This document shows, piece after piece, positions 27,701 through 42,700 of a DNA stretch of 64,000 bases. The notes beneath the pieces are model-generated. The model saw only the letters and a program-made list of their open reading frames with translations. It searched no databases and was not told the origin of the DNA. Numbering within the stretch: position 1 is the first letter of the stretch; every line of letters starts with the position of its first letter. The stretch lies in assembly GCA_013400975.1 (NCBI GenBank), contig WBMZ01009452.1, positions 1 through 64,000 on the forward strand, given 5' to 3'. The DNA comes from Atrichornis clamosus. Taxonomy: Eukaryota > Chordata > Aves > Passeriformes > Menuridae. Both the position numbers and the translations under genes were made by a program.

Positions 27701-30700
27701 TTCCATATTGCTTCAGTTTCACAGACAAAGAATATTTTGTACTTACTTTAGGTTCTAGGTATAAAACAATTTGCTTGTGTGATCACAGCTGCTGTATTCT
27801 CAGCACCAGTAAATTTATGGTCCCAATACAGCTGAGAGAATGTTGAAAATTTGGGTTTACTTATTATAAGGGCACATTAAAAACAGGAGTGTACAAAGAA
27901 AGAGTCTGATTACAATATCAAAATACCAAACATAACTGCTTTATAAATTGCTCCTAAAAACTTCATTTGAGTATAACTATAAACATCTTCAGTCATGAAT
28001 TAGTTGCTTGCAAAAGTGTGAATCAACACCTGAAATATAAATTTAATAAACTTCTTGCAAGAAATCAATGCAACTCTATCCTGTTTCTTCTATTATGAAA
28101 TTAAAAACTGGCCTTTTGTTTTCTGATGAGCCCTCTGAAAAAGAAATGGCACACTAATGAAGAGACTCCCATGTTGTCTCAATTTGGTGTTGAGTTAAGG
28201 GTTCTGTAAATGTTGGAGCCTCAGACATTTAGAGATACAGTTCAGTGCTAAAAAAAAAAAGAGTGCAAAAGCAACAAGGTTTGGTGAGAGTTCCTGAGCT
28301 TCACAGAGTCAGCAGAGTTTTGAGGGGGCAGGGGACAGCTTTTCCAGGGACCATGAAGGAAAAGGCTGCCCTGCCAGCTGTGGTCAGAGCACCCAGCAGG
28401 GGTGCAGGACCCAGCTCGGGCTTGGCTGTTGGGCAGTAACTTCTGCAGTACCATGGCTGGGCAGGCAAGAAATGCCTTTGAGTGCCAAGTTTAAACTGGC
28501 TCGTGTCTGCCTGATAAAACTGTAGATTTATTTCCGGAGCTACGGCTGGCAAAGAGTCCCTATCTGCAATGCTATTGCATAATGTCACACTTGTTATGAG
28601 GAACTGTTGCAAATCCTGCTACAGTACCTGGAAACCTCAGCACTGACAGTGAAACTGGGCATCTCATAGGTAGAGTTTAAAAATTATAAAAAATAGCAGT
28701 AAAACTGCACCACCTGCCTTGAAATTCACACCATTTCCTGTTGCTGGTAATGGGCCAACTGAAGTCTGGGATGTTTTCAGCATACAAGATCTGAAAATAA
28801 TTTGATTGCTAATCCAGAAGCATTGGAGGTAAATTTTGAAGAAGATATCAGGAGAGCAGTTACCCACACTTGGTTGTTGAAGGGAAGTGAGCTTTAGCAG
28901 TAGGTTTGCAGATTATGAGAAAGTGGCTTTCATGAGCCACCTTAAAGCTTATAAATTTAGATACTCTGAGAAAAAACAGGCAACTGATATAAAAAAAATT
29001 CAAAATAACTGCTTATGAATAGAAGCTTTTGGATTGTATTAATTCTGAAAGAAAAGACTCAATACTGAGATATGTTGTACAGAGTGCAACTCATTTTAAG
29101 TGTAGTCTACAGTGGAATTCACAAAATAGGAGGGTGAATCAACAATCAAGACAAATCATCTGGATGCTCACAATATCAGCAGAAATGGGGGAGGAAAAGT
29201 GTAAGTATTAGGGAGACTGGAGGAGCTGTGAGTTATTAAAATGCCCTTCTGCTTGTAAGTCAAATAATGACAAAGCAGTATTCTCCATTTTAATGATGAC
29301 TGCAGTAATGCTTTTGAATTATTTGTCTCTTAGCTTAAATCTGATATTAATATCAGAAATTTGCAGTTCCTTGTTCTGACTAAATCCCTTTTCTTTCCCC
29401 TAACGGATCAGGGCTATTCATGCAAATATACATTTCACTGTGGATTATACCTTGTCAGAGAAATATAAAACTATCATTTGTAAAAGGTCTGCTGTATTTA
29501 AGGCAGATGACTACATTAGTTTTTATGAAATACCCTAAAGTGTGTGTGTATGTCAAAGCTCCTAAAATGGAGCTGACAACATTAATCTTCCTAATTGTTT
29601 TAGAGCAAACATCCAGTGAGATAATGTAGGTCATTGTGTTTCCAATGTTTTTCTCCTGCTTTCATCCCCTCCTTTTTTCACTCTATCTCAGAAGATATAA
29701 CTACTGATATACAGGTGGTCTCAATCTCTTTTCTGGCAGGTGTCTCTAAGGGGCAAATAAGAGACTGAAAGAAGGAGGACGACCAAAGTGTGTTGTGTAA
29801 GCAATGAAAAAATGAAAGGTTGAGGTTAGAGGGTTGCAGCAGGGAGGCACCCATGAGAGAAGCTATTCTGTGGGCAAGGGGCAGTGAGGCCTCAGATGAG
29901 CGATGTCTCCTGTGCTGCATTAGCAAGGATTTACCTGGCCTCTGCTTTCCCCTTCCCGGCTGTGCAGACCGTGCACACTGTGGGCGGCTGAGCCGATGTC
30001 GGCCCGATCAGACACACGGACACCACGTCTGACTTGCAGTTGTCAGCTGCCAAAAGCTGTGCTAACAGCTGAGCTCAGCTCATCTTCCCGGAGGTCACCA
30101 TCCTCTATCAACTCTCTGAGATCCAAAGGAACTAACTGTCACTCATATTCCTGTCTCACTGCTGAGTGCAGGAGAACTGACTCATGTATTGTGGGGGGAG
30201 AACTGTTGACTGGAATAACAGCATAATCTGTAAGCCTGCTTTGCCCAAGAAGCTAAAAGTTTGGGAATGCAGAGAGGGTAGAACCACCCCAACTCCTCTT
30301 CCAGGTCCCAGAACTAATATTCTTTTTTGATAAGGATAGAAGGAAGGAAAATGCCTCGCGTTTAACTGGTATGATCCTGCTTCATAATGCTGACCCGACA
30401 GCAGAAGAGAAATGGGTATTAAAGTGGTTGAAGAGAAGGACTTTGGAAGGAGATTGTGAGAATGGAGACTAATAGGGGTAGAAACAGGAAGAAAAAGAAA
30501 AATCTGGTGCTATAATTACATCAGACAGTTTGCCATCCAAGTTCTAGGACAGTAAGACAGGAGCTTTACATTAGCTGCCTATTAGTTGCACACCAAGTGC
30601 ACCCTTGATCTGTGAGTAACACAATGATATTATATAAATAAAATCAGTAGTAATGTAACAAAATGGAGCATTTTTTATGTCTAACAACATTGGTTATAAA

Positions 30701-33700
30701 CACTTTCAATTGAAGAGCTGAGGTGTCTCTTTTGAAGTACATTCTTACAAGGAGGAACCTTGCATTTTCTATGCAGCTATAGTAGCAGGTCCTGTAAATC
30801 AATAATGGAATTCAGCTGGTGTCCCAGCTTGCCAGAGAAAAAGTATGTTGTTATGTCTTAAGGGTCAAGTAGCTTAGATAAAATGTCACAGTAACATCTG
30901 TTGGTGACATACAAAATCTGTTCATCTATTATGTTCAGTCATACATTAAAACTCCCATGGTTATGAAAGCAACATTACAATAGGTATAACGAGAAGTGTA
31001 GATTTAAATTCTTAGAAAAATGGATTAGAGTTGATACCTTTTCAGGTAATATAAAAGCAAGGCCACTCCCAATTTTAAAAACATGTAGCTGATTTCCTAC
31101 AATTCCCGTCTTGGGGCCCACGTGGAGATGAGAGGTATTAAACCCAAAGTAACAGTTGGACAACTACTGCAAATCCAGTGATTAAAATGAAGTTGTTATG
31201 GCTGACAACAAGGATGTATATGATTTATTTTTATTCATCTGTGGTTTTTGTATGTCTGTAAGCATTATAAACTATTATTGGAAAGGAAGAGACAGCCATG
31301 ACTACTACCCTTGCTGGCTTATGGCAGAGGGTCCATCTGAGATATTTGGCTGCCAAAAGCTGGAGTGATTGTGGTGTGTCTCATTTGGTTTTAAACTTTT
31401 CTTAGCATTCTGATCTTTAAAAATTTCTTCTCAATGGTGGCGTGTTAATTCTGTCTATATGATAACAACTGCTTTCTTTTCACAGTCCTGGAAGTACTAC
31501 AGTGGAAAAAGAGATAGTAATTCCCCATGAAGTTGAGTTCTTGAGTGTCCATTTTCAGTTAATTTAAAGGCCTGATTGGTTTTGAAGATGGTACTGACTG
31601 ATTCTGTTCAGATCTTTGAACCACTTTCAGATGCTTCATCTTCACTTAGATGAGATGAATTAAAACTGGTAGTGTAAATGGAAGGGTTTCTTAACTTCTT
31701 TCCCCTTGACTGGAACCATACACTCCTTTTCCTGTTTATAAAGGCAGTATCCCAACATTTGAAAGCTGAGCTTCTAGGACCTTCTGATTGCGAAGGAATC
31801 TGGGAAAAGTCTAAAAGTTGCTAGAACTGCAACTCCTTAGATGGTTTCAAGTGTTACATGAAAATAAGATTTCCCTATAGAGGGAAGCAGCCAGTCACCG
31901 AGGGAAATGAGTCATTGCAGTGAGGAGAGGAATGACTGCTGTGCTTCTCAATGCCGGTAAGGCAGGAGTTTAGAATGTAAAATTAATAAATTGAACATCA
32001 CACATTGAAAGACCTTTGAGTTATCCTCTCTCTCTGCTACTGCAGAATTTATTTCCACATTAATTATGTCTAAAATTGTGATTCTTATGGTACTGAAAAA
32101 TTGGTAATGGAAGAAAATTAAAGATGTGTTGAGTAACAGGAAAATGTTTTTCCAAGAAGATTGGGTGATGTCTGCTCAAAACTATGCATGTATAGCATAG
32201 GATTTTCTTAGAATTTCTTGACATGTTGATAATTTTAAGTGTCCATCAAAGTTGTCTAGTGACATTTTCATCTCTTTACTTAATGCCATGGAGGGAAGAA
32301 AAAGAAATCAGGTGTCTATATTTTTCCTGCTTTGTACTTGGTAATTTTGATAATTGCAGTTTTTTAGTTCCTGGTCCCTCTAGAAATACAGCAAGCTCCC
32401 TTGTGCAGAAAAGACAGATTGCTTTCTTTTTACTTGATTGCACCTATATTTTTGACTTGTGTGCCCTAAAGTAATGCTGAGGATTCTAAGGACAGGAAAA
32501 ATAAAGGAAATTGTGCACTGACCCGATTTACACTGGTAAACCAAATGCTCCAAAATCTGAGAGAATCCTTTCAAAGAAGAATATGGTGATATATGTCTGG
32601 TTGTTATATTTACCTGAATTTTTCTTGGTTTATATTCTAATAGTACTTAGGAAAGTGTAATTTTAAAAAATGAGACATTGCCTTTAACATACCATAGGCA
32701 CATATTTCTTATCATTGTCTTTAATATATTGCACTCATTTTAAAGTGTATTTAGCATGCTTTTTATTAAAAAATGGGTGGTGTCAAAGGACAAAACTGAG
32801 TAGCTTAAAGTTTGAGTTCTGAGGTCTGAATTTGTTAATTCATTTCTGATTGTACAGCTTGGTGAAAAGATAAATCATGTGCTGTTTCTAAGAGATTTAA
32901 AAATTCTGATCCCTCCTCTCATAAGAGAGAAACTGGTTATCAGAATACATGAATGTTATGAATTGACTCAACAGCCAGAGGTGGTTCATCCCTTAAAAAA
33001 AGCATCCTCTTGTTAAGCAGGGTCACATAGGGCCCATTCAAATGCATTAGAAGTGCTAAGTGCCTCAGAAAATTTTGGCCCAGAGCTCAAGTTAGTTCCC
33101 TGTGCCACCAGACTGGGAGCCAGGCAGAATGTGCAGACTTGTGCATTCACCAAAGTGACAGAGAGGGATGCTCTGGGGAGGCCAGCAGCTCATTTGTGTG
33201 ACCTATCCCTCACAACATTGAAATGCCACTAATTGGCCTTTGCACCTACTGGGTAAAGATAAAATGTTGTTACTTCAAAATCTAAATAGAGTTTGGACAT
33301 AATAAGCATTGACTAGTCAGTATCTCTGACTTTCCTTATCATCCAAGTGTTTTTTGTGATCCAAAAGTGTGTAAATGTACTAAAATAGGTGGTCATTTAT
33401 TTATAGGCAAAGCTAGGTTATGCAAAGCTGTGGATAAGAAAAATTGATTTGGCTCTTAGGCAAATTAAATGAACTTATTCATTTAATAAAAATAGCAATT
33501 TTAAGTGACCTGCTGTGTAAAGGATTGGTTTGAGTGTTAGCATCCTACTGAGTCACAAAGCCTTGTTGCAGGGGTATGTGCAATGTCATTGTTTCTCTGC
33601 AGTCATTCTGAGATGATGAGCATTCTAAACATCTCTTAAAATGTCAACCCCTGGGGTATGTTCATTAGATTGAGACAAAAGTATAATCTGCATATATAGT

Positions 33701-36700
33701 ATCTGTAAAAAAAGGTTGGTGCAGACACACCACATCCATTAGGAGTTTGTCTCTTGGAGGAGGTGTGAGGTGGAAAGCCTATATTATTCACAGTGGAAGG
33801 CTGTCTCAGTAAGTCATCGATGTGCAATTCCAAATTGTGTGTTTCTAGGGAAACAGGATTGGCTGGTTGCTTGCACTGGCCATGTAAATTTGTTCCCATG
33901 TCTCCAGTGTTGACACATAGAAAGTCTTGAAGTGCTCTGAGTAATTCTTTCTAGTATTAATCATTTTAATAAAGTGAATTCTTGTCTATACGCTAGTAAA
34001 AACAAGAGGTAATATGAAGAGTAATAGCTATTCCTTTCAAATGTCAGCCTTTTCTTGGTTTACCAGACTTACATGTGTTTTTACATCTTATTACTTCTCT
34101 ATCCAATCTATCTCCAGCTATATTTTTAGGCTACAAAAGTATCCAAGTCAAATAATGTTCAGAGCTGCTTTGATATTAAATATTTATAGAAGCTACACAG
34201 GGTTTTCACTCTGCACTAGATGTTAGTCTGTATTATCTATGAAATAATATAAGGAGAGATCTTGTAGGGAACCAAACAGTTTATATTTTTGTTGCAGTTT
34301 CTGAGAAGAACACGGATGAACTAGATCACACCCAGAACAGAATTATATTGCTGGCAGCAGAATAATTAAGTTGTAGCCCATGTATGTCTCCTGTTTGTGC
34401 CACATGTTTCCATTTCGAAGAACTCACATAGTGCCGACTGTCTGGCCTAAAGTACATGTCCTCTCTTTGTAGCGTTTCAGAGATTCCTTGGGAAAGATGA
34501 CGTGTCTCATGAAATAGAAGAAGTTTTGGCAGAGTCTCGAGTCCAAAGAAACACCAAGCTGGTGTCGATAGTGCAGCTCCTGAGGACCCGCGCGGTGCGA
34601 TGGCAGGTCATCACCGTGGTCGTCACCATGGGCTGCTACCAGCTCTGTGGGCTGAATGCTGTAAGTGCCCTTCTTCAGGCCAAGGCATCTCCTACCTTAA
34701 AACCTCCTTTCCTTTAAAACAAGGTTTGGGCTGTACCACTCAGCAACCTTTCATTTTTTGGCTGTTTCTTATTATTAGTGATTCTGTGACAGCAGCATGT
34801 GAGAAGATCCACAGAGCTCTGTACTGGTTGGGGGTTTTTTATTAAACAAGGGTGAGGGAAGCCAAGATGTGTTAATTTTGAAGGAATACATGAAAAGGTA
34901 GCACACATCAGCATAGAAAGAGCATGCAGCTTTCACTTCTGATACTCAGGTTCTCTGTTTCTGGTCTGATAGGCTTATGCAGTCTTTTCAGTAGACATTT
35001 CAGCTTGGATTTGTTCAGTTCCATACTTAAAGAAGTCAGCAAAAGTTCCTATTTTAAGAGGTCACACTGCATGTTTGATTTTGTTGTTTCTTCAATATTC
35101 CTGTCTTGAAAAGTGAAGCAAAAGAAGAAAAAGACTTAAAGCAGTCAATAGCAAATCCTATTGACCGTTAATGTGTCTGAGGCCAATGGATATCTTCGAA
35201 GTCTCCTTTTCCATCTGCCTGAGCCTATTGAATCAGCTGTGAGAGGGTCACAGGACAGTTTAGGTTGGAAGAACCCTTCACCTGGTCCAAGCTTCTGCTC
35301 AGAGCAGGACTGACTTCAGGGTTGGCTCAGGCTACTGAGGGCTTTGTACAGTTGAGTTTTAAACATCTTCAAGATGTGCAGAGTCCACAACCTGCCTGGG
35401 AAACCTGTGCCAAGTGTTTACACCACTTCACTGTGAAAAGTGATTTCTTCATATCCAGACAGACCTATCCTTGCTGCAGCTTGTGGCGTCTGGCTTAGAA
35501 GCTTTGTGCTGCACAGAGCAAATGTTCTTGTGAAGCACCTCAAAGAGAAAGGGGTTTTTGTCATAGTTCAAAGGCGTTACTTGCTTATATATATGAAAAG
35601 CAGTATTATTGCTGCTGCAAGGATCTCTTGCTGTGACTCTGCAGCACACTTCAGATGGATTTTTCCCCCAGGACTACTGAGTCTGTGTGATTTTCTATCT
35701 ATGAACACTAGCTCAGGCTTATCTCAGGTATGTCTATAGCTTTAAAACTTCAAATAAAAAGGAATTTGTCGAAGACCACTTAAAAGATAAATGCAGAATA
35801 CAGAACTCTGGTATCTAAAAGTTTTTTACAAAATGCTAGGAGGGAATTAGAAGATTTTTTTCATCCACATTTTACACAGGGCAAACGATAATAACATTTG
35901 TATAAGTGGTGTTTTCTTTTAATGGTAGGATTTCATTGCTAATGACAGGCTATTTTTTTCCTCATTGTGGATACATTTTTGAGAAAAGAAACAGAATTAT
36001 CTTGTCATCCAGTCTTTTTAAGATTTATCAACACATAAGTGAGATAAAATGACACATAGTAATAAACAGATTGTTCAAATAATGGAACACATTGCCTAAA
36101 AAAAAAGGTCACAGCTAAATTTTCAGGAGAAATGGAAGAGTTTTGTAACTTTGAGGATACCTAATAAATGACAGAAATTGTCCAGTATTCTGTGTCAGAA
36201 CAAAGCCACACTCTCGTAGCTTGAGTGGGACTGTGGGGGAATAGTGAGACACGTCCAGTCCAAAATGGATGCCAGAGTTCTTTGAAAGTGTCATTGAATG
36301 GCTGCTGTCTGAAAATATGCCTCGGAAAAACCGTTTTTGTCAGGAAACTTGTGTGTTGAGCTGGCTATTTCAAGCCTTACCTTTTTTATTATTACTTTGC
36401 TTCTCCTCCCATGCAATGCCACTAACCACGAAAAAAAATGATTCACACAAAATGTGTGTTCTGAAATTGATAATTTAAATAGTTGTTAGTAATAGTTAAT
36501 GATAAAACCAAGCAAATTATGAGAGAGGTCAAGAGAAACAGCCAGACCACTTGGTTAAGAGACCAGACTTTGACAACTTGTCTCTCTTGCTTGGCTTTCC
36601 TGGCTGGTGCTGCTCAAGTCACCCAGAGCTCCAAGGTGAGAGGACAGGTCCAAGTGTGAAAGATATTGCTGAACCTGGTCTTGGTTTTCCCTGAGTGCTT

Positions 36701-39700
36701 CTGAACCAACCTGCTGGATGTGAGCCAGCATCAGCCAGGTTTAACTGGCAGTGAACAGTCCTTCTAACTCATTTGCTTTATCTGTAGTGCCCTGTTAGTC
36801 AGCCTGGTCTTTTCCACAACTACCATCTGGACAGGGCATATGGGAAAGTTGGAATTCCTTCAGGCGAGAATCTCAGGTCACTCTCCAGGGAAATTGCCAA
36901 CTGGCAGACTTCTGTAGTGATCCTGCTGGTATCTGAGAACACTTGCTTCCTTTAAAGGCTTTAACGTAAAATGAAAATCTGGTTTGCTTCAATACGGTAT
37001 TTGTTTGTTTCCACATGGAAGAGAAATCATGGTGAAGCTCTGATGATGTTAATGTTTTCAATTATAACAAAATACCAGACAGTCTGACCTAAATTGACAT
37101 AAATAAATGATTTTGTATTAGTCTCTTTTAGTCTGATAACATTTATCTGATACACATAAGCTGTAATCAACTTATTTATCTTCCACCATTTTATCTCAGT
37201 TCTAAAACAGCTGCAAAACTACAGTGAAGTTTTCACTGGTGAAGTTTATCCTTTTCCATAGCAAGGAATGTTCTGTACTGCATATTGCTTTAAGGGAGTC
37301 ATTCCCAAAGCGGGATCCCTAGGCTTCTGCAAGGTCTGTGTTTAGGGCTCTGTTTCAAGTGGAAAGAAATTATGCTGGAGATGGATCTGTGTAACAACGT
37401 GTGTTTCCAATATGCAAGATCTGTCACGGTGTGCTGTTCACAGCTGGCATGGAGAACACCGGGTGGTGTAGGAAGGGGCGAGTATGCAGTGTGCCACACC
37501 GTCTGTGTCTCTCTTGTTGTCCATTCAGTCTTTGAGCCTTCTGCCCCATTTTACTCAGCTCTTTCATTCCAAAACTTTTAGCCTAATCATTAGCTAATTT
37601 TGTTAGCTGATAAAATAATTAGCTAACAAAAACAATGTTAGAAAAATAACTTAAGTGAAAGTAGAAAAGTCATCATTAGAGTAGTAAGTATACCTAGTAA
37701 ATTTGCCTATGTTTTTTCCCTGTTTAATGGTACACAGGCTGAAAAACATTTATTTTTTTTGTTTTGAAAAATGTACATTTTGTTAATTTTTATGCTAATT
37801 TATTTTTGAGCTGCTACAGAGAATAGTAAGTCTGTGAATCTCCTCCTGTTTTTGCTCTGCCAGTTTTTTATCTTACCATCATGCTCATGCGTCAGTCATG
37901 CTCTTCTGTGAAACCATTGTGAAACATCTTATGATCTAGTTGTTACATTTAGACAAATTACATTCATGAGTTAACTGCTTAAGTGGCTCTTTGGCCTCTT
38001 CTCTTTTAAAGTATCGCAGGTATTGATACCTGCAATATCTGTCATTTTTAGAAGCTCTAGCTGCTACACAAAACTGATATCAGGAACAAAATGTCTAAAT
38101 TACATGTTTTCTAACTTCACTACATCAATTTTGTAACTTGTAGAATGAAGAAGAAAATTATTTTTATCACAGTTTTTGTGCTACTTTGTTCTTATACACT
38201 GTGTTGATATATGGGAAGTGTCATACTGTCAGGGTACTAAGTCCCCAAAAGATTATCAGTAGGCATAAACATTTCAGAGGGAATTTGGGAGCTGATCCTT
38301 GGTTGTGCTGGTCTGTGCCCAGTGTCAGCAGGCCAGTGCACAGTTAACACCAGCATGTGGTACACAAAGGCAGATTGCTTCATGTAGAGAAGTTTGTTGC
38401 TATCATTTCTTGTCACTGCATCTGTTGTGGTGAGAGCTGATTGTCAGCAGTAGGCATAAAAGTCTTCAGTCAATTTCTCTTTATCTGCGAGGTGATAAGG
38501 AGACGTTTTACTCCTTGGTGTGTTATTTTACTTGTGGTTTAGGTAAGATGAGTTGGATTTTCTTCTTTGACCTGTGACAAGCAGCTTTGCTGAAGGGCTA
38601 GTTGGGAATTCAGAATGGTGGTGTGTTGTTTTTTACAAAGCTGCTGAGCTAGTATCTTGACAAACAGATGTAGCATGTGCATGATATGCTGGCAGGCAGC
38701 AGGGTTTTCTTCATGTGATCATAACACTTCCATTCATCAGACAAGACTTTTATTCAGCAGTGCTTACCCAGTTAGAGCTTGTCCCACAGACAGCATATGG
38801 GAAAAAATATCTCTGCTACTTTAATGTTAATATCACCATTATTTCTGGCTTTCAGTTTTGTTGTCACAGATAAATTACCTGTAGTTTAGAAATTTATTTT
38901 CTTTTGATAATCAGTTGTTTCAACTATTTTTTATTTTCTCTAGTAAATCAATTGTCTTTTCTCTCTCCAAGGCAGTCTCTCCTTCTTCCATGCTTTTGGC
39001 AGCCAAAATCCTTGGTTAGTTTTTTCTGGTCACCTTGAGTCAAACATAAATATCACATGATTTTCAAACATAATTGGTGTGAATAGGACTCTGATGCTTA
39101 CCAGACTTGCTATTTTAGAATATGGCCACTATATATTCTCTGTCTGAATATTGTCACTGCTGGATATGGTTTTACTGACCAAATATTATTGACTTCATCT
39201 CAGCTTACAACCTGTGTTTCTGTCCATCAGTGACAGCTGCTTCTAGCCTATGATTCATTTCATACTATAAACAGCTTTTTACTTTTCACCAAGCAACTCT
39301 CATTCTAAAAGTATCTTTTCTTTCTGTGAATAATAAGGAGAGATTAGGGGGATTGCTTGACTGCAGATGTCCACACTCCATTGAGGTTAAAGTAGGGATA
39401 CATCTTACACCTTCTGTCCAAAACTGAGGAGCTTCTTCAATGCCTCTCAGCATCTATTTCCTGGTTTCTCCTCTGTTATGTGCCATTGAAGTATTCCACA
39501 AAGCTACGTGAACCTGCTTGTTAAGCCACACTAAAGTTATTTCTATCCTCTTGTTCAAGCTTGAAGTGAGTTTCTTTGATTTACTCCTGAAGTGAATTAA
39601 CCTGAGTCAAGTTAAAGCTGTTTGTAATTCTGCCTGGGTCTGCAAGTAGAGCTACAACAGCATTGTGACTAATTCACCTGGAATTTGCACCTTCCCTCTA

Positions 39701-42700
39701 TTTGTTATCCTGTCCCACCCTTGGGCATTTGGGAGTGCTCAGAATTTTAATAGGTCTGGCCTCGGACAGATTAGATGGCTGAACTGAACACCAATATATT
39801 GCAGTTCAATCTATAATAATTAATAACTCATTCTCTCTGATGCAGATCTGGTACTACACAAACAACATCTTTAGTGAAGCTGGGATCAAACAGGACACAA
39901 TCCCCTATGTTACACTAAGTACCGGTGCTGTTGAAACTCTGGCTGCTGTTTTTTCTGTAAGTATGTTAATAAAAAGCCATTACTATTCTTGATATTTAAA
40001 TTAATGATTTTATTTTCTTATATAGGTTAAAAGATAAAGAGAATAGTATGGTGATTAAGTGTAATGGTTAAAAAATCAATTCAAAATATTACTTCTAATT
40101 TTAATCCTAAACGCAATTTTTATCTTGGGATGTTTTTTTAAAAATGCTCTTGAATTTTAGTTCCCTGAAAGGAACAAAGAAAGTTGGTATATCCTGTGGT
40201 GCTTTGTATGAGTGAAGAGGAAGAAGACAGAAACAGCAAAGGCCAAAGTATATTAAGTGGCTAATTATTTCATCTGGTAGAACAACGTCACCTGGTAGCA
40301 GTTGACTCACATCTCAGATCTTCTCGTGTGGGAAGCAGGCAGTGTGGTTTGGAGAAGGCTCAGGTACAGTGCAGCCACGTGTGTTCAGTGTGGCTGGCAC
40401 AAACAGGCTGGTGGGAGAGTAAAGCCCGCCTGCTAGAAGAAGGGAGTCCCACGTGGTGTTAAATTCTGCCCTCTCACTCACCGAGGACCAGAGGTATCCT
40501 TTCAGAACACGTGAGCTCCTCAGCAGGTCGTGGACCTTTGCTCTGCTGTGAGTGTAGAGGAAGGTGTCGATAGAAAAGCTCATCCATGCATGGTTTTTTT
40601 CTTTCCTAGTTCAAACTGGAGAAGTTGACTAGGAAAAAAATACACTAAATTAGCAAACTAAACCTGATAGTTTTAGTAGGTGAATACATGATTGATTGCT
40701 AGAGGAAGTACATTTCTGTCTGCAATGCAATAATTAAGAAGCAACGGGAGAAGTCTTTGGAATGGAAAGTTGCACATGACCAAGTACTCCTTTCTTTGTT
40801 ATAATTTTTTCTTCACATATTCTATACCAAATGTATTTGCACAATACCGAACACACCAGCAAGCATTTTTAAATGGCAGAAGAGTGGTGTTGGAAAAAAA
40901 ATCCTTTCCCATGGCAGAGCAACTGCTTGTGACCTACAAAATGTTAAATTAATCCAGCTATCCAGCTATTTTCTTATAATCTAGGACATAAGGACTCTAA
41001 AGGGTCACACGTATCTTCTTCTGATCTTTGTGAATTTCCACAAATCTATTTTTGGCTAAACCATCTTTCTTTCTTTTTTTTTTTTTTTTAATAAAGAGAC
41101 ATTTATTTTATGATTCTTTTCAATAGGTAGAAATAGGGAAGTATGACAGTCCCTACCTCTTACAGTTTCTTCTTTGTGATCCTGAACACATGCTTCTTTG
41201 TTTAAGATATATATAAAAATAGTAATGGTAATTCTGCCCCTGATTTAAGTGAAGAATATCCCTCTTTTATGTGAAAACAGATTATAATTACATGGAGATG
41301 ATTCCATGATATTAAAGCCATCCTATAAATAGGGTCTGTCATCTTTTCAGTTCCTTCTGTGCTGTGAGTTTGTGGGGCTTATTCAGAGCACACTGTTCAT
41401 ACAAATTAGATGGATGTGTCTGCCTCGGCTCTTGGTGTGTGTGGCAACTTTTTGTACTCAATAAGAGGTTTTTTAGTACTTTCTCTGTTAAGGCTACCTG
41501 CTGTGACTATGGAAATGATGATGTATTCATATCTCTGCTCCCTTCCAATTTCTCACTTCAAGACATGCTGCTTTATGGTCTTAATTTTATTTTCACAACC
41601 TTCATAAATGTTTCATTGCTGTTGTTTAAAGGAACAACAACATGAATTTAGTTTTTCAGTAGAAGGTTTTGCAACTTAGTTATCTGAGTAACTTCCTCTC
41701 AAGTTTTTCATGTCTAGCACTAAGGACAGGGGATTTCCTCCCACTCCCAACCTCTCCCAATGTCTCTTTTTGCCATTTTTTAAAAAATCTGTTTTACAGC
41801 CTTAAATTTTAAGTCAGGAGTACATGCCTTTTTTACTACTGGGGGAAGAAACAGAAGAAAGCAAGAAGAGAACTTTTTTATTTTTTAATAAATTGTGCTT
41901 GCTAGCAGAAACCACATTTTACTAACAATAAACTCCACAATTTCAGTAGAGGTAATCAGTAAGAGAGGTACATTTTTTGTCCTTATAAATGCAATATCTC
42001 TTAGAGAGGTCCACTAGAAATCATGTACCATCTGTGATCATTATGCATAAATTAGGTGGTTGTGAGACTCTGAGCCTCAGTAAGAATTCTTGGATATTGA
42101 TGAGCTCCATTGGTGAGACCCATATGGCTGCCAAGGGAAAAGAGTGAAATGGGTGTATTTCACAGAGAAGCAAAGTAATATTTAAGAGATAAGGTATTGA
42201 AACTGTGAAAAATTTTGAAAGTCTGCCTTTAATATGTCTCCTGGGAGCAGCATAATAGCAATGATGTTGATGTGGTCCATCAGGAAAGACAATCAACATC
42301 CCATCCTTTTTATAGCTCTGTGTTGCCTCAGATCGCTTGATATGCCTGCTTGTAACATGCTTTACCTACAGCTCCATCCCTCCTCCTCCTGAGCAAAAGC
42401 CAGATAAGTGAGACATTGAAAAATGAAGCGTGCATCATCATTTTCCTTTCATTCACATAATTTGTCTGCAATTCCTGCTTACACCAACACTTCCTAGCTT
42501 ACATCATTAAATACATGTGTTGTAGCATTGCATACCTGATGTCCTGGCTTCTCTCTATGGAGACAATATAAATTTTCTCTATATATTTTGGTTCATTGTA
42601 ACGAATTCCACCGTTGTACTGAACACAGATTTTAGAGGGCTGGGTCAACAATTACTTTTTAGTAAGGGTACCCATTAATTTCAGTTTGCTTCTGAAGTTT

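Larger units (their letters stand above)
34661..39845 (+). other. SLC2A9: SLC2A9 intron 7
   Basis: Donor GTAAGT at 34661; acceptor tctgatgcAG ending at 39845. It contains one minus-strand CR1 fragment (35248-35490). Two short inverted repeats lie at 37598-37631 and 38016-38033. The remainder is AT-rich without recognisable genes. Confidence 0.85.

Noticed and set aside
40314..40583. 89-codon minus-strand open frame over the E-box cluster
   Set aside because: No recognisable protein; openness is explained by the locally higher GC content.
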